Source: an uncultured Selenomonadales bacterium (GTDB taxonomy: Bacteria > Bacillota > Negativicutes > Selenomonadales > Selenomonadaceae). Taken from it: DNA of 23,678 bases. This document shows, piece after piece, positions 19,896-23,678 of the stretch. The notes under the pieces were generated by a model. That model worked only from the letters and a program-made list of their open reading frames with translations. It was not told the DNA's origin and ran no database searches. Location: assembly GCA_937915885.1 (NCBI GenBank), contig CALGGP010000370.1:1-23678 (forward strand), written 5' to 3'. Position 1 is the first letter of the stretch. Every line of letters begins with the position of its first letter. The position numbers and the translations under genes are program-made.

Positions 19896-21185
19896 TCAAA
19901 GTTTGTAGACGAGTTTGCCTCCGCAGATCGTGTGCGTCACTCGACCCGTCAATTTTTTTCCGTCGAACGGCGAGAACTTTGCTTTCGAGTAAAATTTTTT
20001 CGCGTCCACCGTCCACTCGAGCGCCGGATCAAATATCGCCACGTCCGCCTTCGACCCTACGCTCAACGTCCCCGCGTCCAGCCCGAATAATTCTGCCGGC
20101 GCCCACGTCATTTTCTCTATCAAATTCACCAGCGTCATCCGCCCCGTCGACACCAACTCCGTCAACAGCACCGCCAACGACGTTTCAAGTCCCGGGAAGC
20201 CGCTCGGCGCTTGATCATACGGCAGCTCCTTTTCGTAAATCGCGTGCGGCGAATGATCCGTCACTATGCAATTGATCGTCCCGTCGATCAGCCCCGCCAA
20301 TAACGCGTCGCAATCCTCTTGCGTCCGCAGCGGCGGATTGATTTTCGTCGTCGCGTCCGACGGATCAACTATGTCGTCCGTCAACGTCAAATGTTGAGGC
20401 GTGCACTCCGCGCTCACTCGCACCCCGCGCATCTTCGTCGCTCGAATGATGTCCACCGACCGCGCCGACGACACATGCGCGAAATGCACTCGAGCCCCCG
20501 CGTAATCCGCCAACAGACAATCGCGCGCAATCGCTATATCCTCCGCAATCGCCGGTCGACCTTTCAGCCCCAACCGCGCGGAGTTGAGCGATTCGTTCAT
20601 CGAGCCGCCCTTGACGAGCGTCGTCTCCTCTTCATGACAGATCACAATCTTGTCGAGCGGCTTTAAATAGTCGAGCGCGTTCAAAAACATCTTCGCGCTG
20701 TCGACAAAATGTCCGTCGTCCGAAAACGCCACCGCTCCGACTTCGTCCATTTGCGCCAGCTCCGCCAACTGCTCGCCCTGTTGTCCTTTCGTCAACGCCC
20801 CGATGATTTTTATGTTGATCAGTCCGACTTCCGCCGCCCGATCGATCATCGCCTCGACCAAATACGGATTGTCGACCACCGGTTTTGTGTTCGGCATCGT
20901 CGCTACCGTCGTGAAGCCGCCCGCCGCCGCTGCTCGCGCGCCCGACTCGAAATCCTCTTTATACTCCTGCCCGGGCTCGCGAAAATGCACGTGCATGTCG
21001 ATCAGCCCCGGCACCACGATTTGTCCCGTCGCGTCGATCGTCTCGTGCGCTTGAAAGTCTATCGACGGAGCCACCGCCGCTATGTGATCGTCGACGATCA
21101 GCACGTCCGAAATTTGATCGATGCCGTTTGCGGGATCGACCACCCGTCCGTTTTTGATCAGCAACGAATGATTTATTTTCGCCAA
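19896..21185 (-). CDS. pyrC: Dihydroorotase (type I)
   Basis: This cyclises carbamoyl aspartate to dihydroorotate, step three of pyrimidine synthesis, in the cytosol. It is a 429-residue zinc amidohydrolase. The metal-binding DMHVHFREPG has His 65 and His 67. TMPNTKP, INPPLR and TDHSPHAIYEK, with the catalytic Asp, are all present, and the C-terminal LTGRVTHTICGGKLVY is typical of the type I enzyme. The start is TTG at 21185, directly after the pyrB stop, with GGGAGG eight bases upstream; no ATG is available before the metal-binding motif. Translational coupling to pyrB is likely. Confidence 0.96.
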   Translation of the reverse strand: MAKINHSLLIKNGRVVDPANGIDQISDVLIVDDHIAAVAPSIDFQAHETIDATGQIVVPGLIDMHVHFREPGQEYKEDFESGARAAAAGGFTTVATMPNTKPVVDNPYLVEAMIDRAAEVGLINIKIIGALTKGQQGEQLAELAQMDEVGAVAFSDDGHFVDSAKMFLNALDYLKPLDKIVICHEEETTLVKGGSMNESLNSARLGLKGRPAIAEDIAIARDCLLADYAGARVHFAHVSSARSVDIIRATKMRGVRVSAECTPQHLTLTDDIVDPSDATTKINPPLRTQEDCDALLAGLIDGTINCIVTDHSPHAIYEKELPYDQAPSGFPGLETSLAVLLTELVSTGRMTLVNLIEKMTWAPAELFGLDAGTLSVGSKADVAIFDPALEWTVDAKKFYSKAKFSPFDGKKLTGRVTHTICGGKLVYKL

Positions 21186-22136
21186 TTACAGCACCTCCCT
21201 GTCGCCGCTGAGCGTCAACAACAACAGCGCCATTCGCACAACCGACCCGTTGTTGACTTGCGCGCGGATTGCCGACTGCTCGCAATAATTTACGTCGAAC
21301 GCGATCTCGAGCCCGTTGTTTTGAGGACCCGGATGCATCACGAGCGCGTCGGGCTTCGCCAACTTCAACCGTCGCGCGTCGAGCCCGAAATATCTCGAGT
21401 ACTCGTCCGCCGAAGGGATCAGCCCCGCCTGCATGCGCTCGAGCTGAAGGCGCAACACGATCACCACGTCGGCGTCTTTGATCGCGTCCTCGACCGTCGC
21501 ATGCACCGTCACCGACGGATCGACGAAGCGCGGCAACAATGTCGGAGGCGCGGCAAGATGAATGTCGGCGCCGAATTTTTTGAACGCCTCCATGTCCGAG
21601 CGCGCGACGCGGCTGTGGAGGATATCTCCGAGGATCGCGATCTTGAGCCCTTTCATTTGATCGATCGGCGCCTTCAATTGATGGATCGTCAGCAGGTCGA
21701 GCAGCGCTTGAGACGGGTGCGCATGACAGCCATCCCCCGCGTTGATGATGATCGGTTTGACGACGTTTGCGGCGAATTGCGGCACGCCCTCCGATTTGTG
21801 GCGAATGATCATCGCGTCGACCGCCATTGCCTCGATCGTCAGAAGCGTATCGCGAACGGATTCGCCCTTGACCACCGACGACGTTGACGCGTTGATCGAG
21901 ATCACGTCGGCGCCGAGATATTTTCCCGCCAGCTCGAAAGAACTGCGCGTGCGCGTCGACGGCTCGAAAAACAGATTGACGATCGCCTTGCCGCGAAGCG
22001 ACGGCAATTTTTTGATGCTGCGCTTGAGCACGGACTTCAACTCGACGGCGGTGTTTAGGATCAGCCGAATTTGATCGGCGTCGAAGTCGGCAATCTGAAT
22101 GACGTCGCGACCGGCAATCGAAACATTACTTTGCAA
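21186..22136 (-). CDS. pyrB: Aspartate carbamoyltransferase catalytic subunit
   Basis: This joins carbamoyl phosphate and aspartate, the committed step of pyrimidine synthesis. The 316-residue protein carries the carbamoyl-phosphate loop FFEPSTRTRSSFE and a second-domain HPGP motif reading HPGPQNNGLEI, where most relatives have HPGPxNRGxEI. A GTG at 22145 begins a frame three codons longer, but it touches the ribosome site; TTG 22136 has GGGAG seven bases upstream and is preferred. It is first in the pyrB-pyrC-carA-carB operon. The short leader has no space for a PyrR attenuator, so control must lie at initiation or elsewhere. No pyrI regulatory subunit is present. Confidence 0.95.
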   Translation of the reverse strand: MQSNVSIAGRDVIQIADFDADQIRLILNTAVELKSVLKRSIKKLPSLRGKAIVNLFFEPSTRTRSSFELAGKYLGADVISINASTSSVVKGESVRDTLLTIEAMAVDAMIIRHKSEGVPQFAANVVKPIIINAGDGCHAHPSQALLDLLTIHQLKAPIDQMKGLKIAILGDILHSRVARSDMEAFKKFGADIHLAAPPTLLPRFVDPSVTVHATVEDAIKDADVVIVLRLQLERMQAGLIPSADEYSRYFGLDARRLKLAKPDALVMHPGPQNNGLEIAFDVNYCEQSAIRAQVNNGSVVRMALLLLTLSGDREVL

Positions 22137-22170
22137 ACGGATCACTCCCTTGCGAAAATTTGACGCGCGT

Positions 22171-22199
22171 ATTCTATCATCAAACGTTCAGTGATGCAA
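22171..22199 (-). promoter_or_regulatory. Candidate promoter of the pyrimidine operon
   Basis: On the minus strand TTGCAT (22194-22199), 17 bases, TAGAAT (22171-22176). The -35 lies inside the end of cstA and is a weak match; the -10 is fair. It leaves a leader of about 25-30 bases before pyrB. Read-through from cstA is also possible because no terminator is seen between them. Confidence 0.5.
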
Positions 22200-23612
22200 C
22201 GGCTGTTGAAATCTTGTTTTGATGCAAGTCGCGAGGCAGATCAGCGCGAAAACAATTCCGGCGGGATAAGTGATCGAGGTGGCGAGCTCGAAACCTTCTT
22301 TCGCCTGCAAAATATAAGTGCAAGTGACGACCGACATGAACAGCGCGGGGATCAGCGAGATCAGATACGCGCTCGAATTGGGACGCGTGCGATGGAGATA
22401 AACGGCGCCCGTCCAGAGGATCATCATTGCGAGCGTCTGATTCATCCACGAAAAATATCTCCAGATGACGTTGAAGTCGATCTGCGTCAAGATGCCGGCG
22501 ATCACCAACAGCGGGATCGCGAGCTTGAGGCGATTCGACATCGAAACCTGCTCGAGTTTAAACCAATCGGCGAGTATCAATCGAGCGGCGCGGAGTGCGG
22601 TATCGCCCGAGGTGATCGGGCAAGCGACGACGCCGAGCATGGCGAGCGTCACGCCGACACCCGAGCCCATAAATCCGACGCAAATATCGTAGACGGCGCC
22701 GCCGGGACCGCCCGCCTTCAAAGCCGCTGCGAGCCCGCCCGTCGATTCAAAGAACGTGACGCCCGCCGCCGCCCAGATCAGCGCGATCAAACCTTCCATG
22801 ACCATGGCGCCGTAGAAAACCGGTCGAGCGAGGCGTTCGGATTTCAAGCAGCGTGCCATCAACGGAGATTGCGTCGAGTGAAAACCGCTGATCGCTCCGC
22901 ACGCGACCGTGATGAACATCAACGGCCAAATCGGGAGCGGATCGTCGGACGGATATAAATTGGCGAGTTGCATTTCGGGCATGGTGTGACCGCCGACGCC
23001 GAGGAGCATTCCGCCCATGATTCCGACTGCCATGATGATCAGCGCCGCGCCGAACAGAGGATAAAGCCGCGCGATCACCGTGTCGATCGGCAGCAGCGTC
23101 GCGAGGAAGTAGTAGATTAAAATTGCGGCGAGCCACGGCATGAGCGGCGAGGCGGTGAGCTTTGCGATCAACATTGCCGGTCCCGTCAAAAAGACCGTGC
23201 CGACGAGTACCATCAGCACGACGAGGAACACGCGCATCACAGTCAAAATCGTATCGCCGAGTTCGTTGCCGACGATTTCTGTGATCGATTTTCCGCCTTC
23301 GCGCAGCGACATCATGCCCGCGAGATAATCATGCACTCCGCCCGCAAAAATCGTTCCGATCACGATCCAAAAATAAACGACGGGGCCCCACAACGCTCCG
23401 CCGAGCGCGCCGAAGATCGGACCGAGCCCCGCGATGTTGAGCAATTGGATCAGAAAAACTTTCCACGTCGGCAGCGGTACGAAGTCCACGCCGTCTTTTT
23501 TCGTTATCGCCGGCGTCGGTCTGTCCGTCGGCTTGAAGAATTTTTCTATCAGACTGCCGTAGACGAAAAAGCCTACAATCAGCGCGAAGAGCGCAACTAA
23601 AAATGTTATCAT
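22188..23612 (-). CDS. cstA: Carbon starvation protein A family permease
   Basis: A 474-residue polytopic membrane protein with about 12-14 hydrophobic segments. CstA family members import peptides or pyruvate when carbon is scarce. Family motifs are visible: FGALGGALWGPVVYFWIVIG and GVHDYLAGMMSLREGGKS in the first third, SGFHSTQSPLMARC in the middle, and PITSGDTALRAARLILAD in the second half. It is the short form found in Firmicutes and Proteobacteria, not the roughly 700-residue E. coli CstA. GAGGTGA lies seven bases before the ATG. It has its own promoter and lies 50 bases upstream of pyrB on the same strand. Whether the substrate is pyruvate, amino acids or peptides cannot be read from sequence. 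Confidence 0.93.
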   Translation of the reverse strand: MITFLVALFALIVGFFVYGSLIEKFFKPTDRPTPAITKKDGVDFVPLPTWKVFLIQLLNIAGLGPIFGALGGALWGPVVYFWIVIGTIFAGGVHDYLAGMMSLREGGKSITEIVGNELGDTILTVMRVFLVVLMVLVGTVFLTGPAMLIAKLTASPLMPWLAAILIYYFLATLLPIDTVIARLYPLFGAALIIMAVGIMGGMLLGVGGHTMPEMQLANLYPSDDPLPIWPLMFITVACGAISGFHSTQSPLMARCLKSERLARPVFYGAMVMEGLIALIWAAAGVTFFESTGGLAAALKAGGPGGAVYDICVGFMGSGVGVTLAMLGVVACPITSGDTALRAARLILADWFKLEQVSMSNRLKLAIPLLVIAGILTQIDFNVIWRYFSWMNQTLAMMILWTGAVYLHRTRPNSSAYLISLIPALFMSVVTCTYILQAKEGFELATSITYPAGIVFALICLATCIKTRFQQPLHH

Positions 23613-23632
23613 AAAAATTCACCTCGGCGGCG

Positions 23633-23641
23633 ATTATACCA
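23633..23641 (-). promoter_or_regulatory. Extended -10 promoter of cstA
   Basis: The minus strand reads TGGTATAAT, a perfect extended -10, about 20 bases before the cstA ATG. The -35 region is poor. No catabolite-repressor site could be identified in the few bases available before the window edge. Confidence 0.7.
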
Positions 23642-23678
23642 CTTTCTAAATTCATCGTACAGGAAAGAATTTTCTACC

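Overview
The window suggests a diderm Firmicute of the Negativicutes/Selenomonadales type. This is inferred from an RND efflux pair (which needs an outer membrane) combined with low-GC-type promoters, strong AGGAGG ribosome sites and Firmicute-style housekeeping genes. The DNA is moderately GC-rich and rich in CGA, TCG and GTC codons. No tRNA, rRNA, CRISPR array or transposase gene was seen.

Layout. 1-4154 (minus strand): a compact operon reads a radical SAM/SPASM peptide maturase, a Cys-rich peptide that appears to start at AUA, a bactofilin-like beta-helix protein, then three more Cys-rich peptides. All four peptides share the leader (M)KFL[VI]xP. purB lies downstream with its own promoter. 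4154-5920 (plus): a pyrophosphate-type phosphofructokinase and ribosomal protein L9. 6206-11582 (plus): an RND membrane-fusion protein, an RND transporter and an overlapping TetR-type regulator, followed by a separately transcribed 119-residue protein whose promoter carries the same inverted repeat as the efflux promoter. 11616-14649: efp (minus) and a short cobalamin-dependent methionine synthase (plus), divergent from one intergenic region. 14895-23641 (minus): carbon-starvation permease cstA, then pyrB-pyrC-carA-carB for pyrimidine and carbamoyl-phosphate synthesis.

Two things stand out. First, the 1.5-4.1 kb operon is a candidate ribosomally made, radical-SAM-modified peptide system with four dissimilar core peptides. 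One is invisible to ORF callers because its start is AUA, and a polymer-forming protein is built into the operon. Second, six copies of a GC-rich, partly palindromic repeat (core GGGCGCC...CGGCGCCC plus 39-42 bp modules) are dispersed through the window. Four directly follow a stop codon, one separates pyrC from carA, and one sits in frame inside carB, adding about 96 residues to the enzyme. One copy is bracketed by 24-bp direct repeats of its flank, which suggests past mobility.

Identifications come from reading motifs by eye; no database search was possible.
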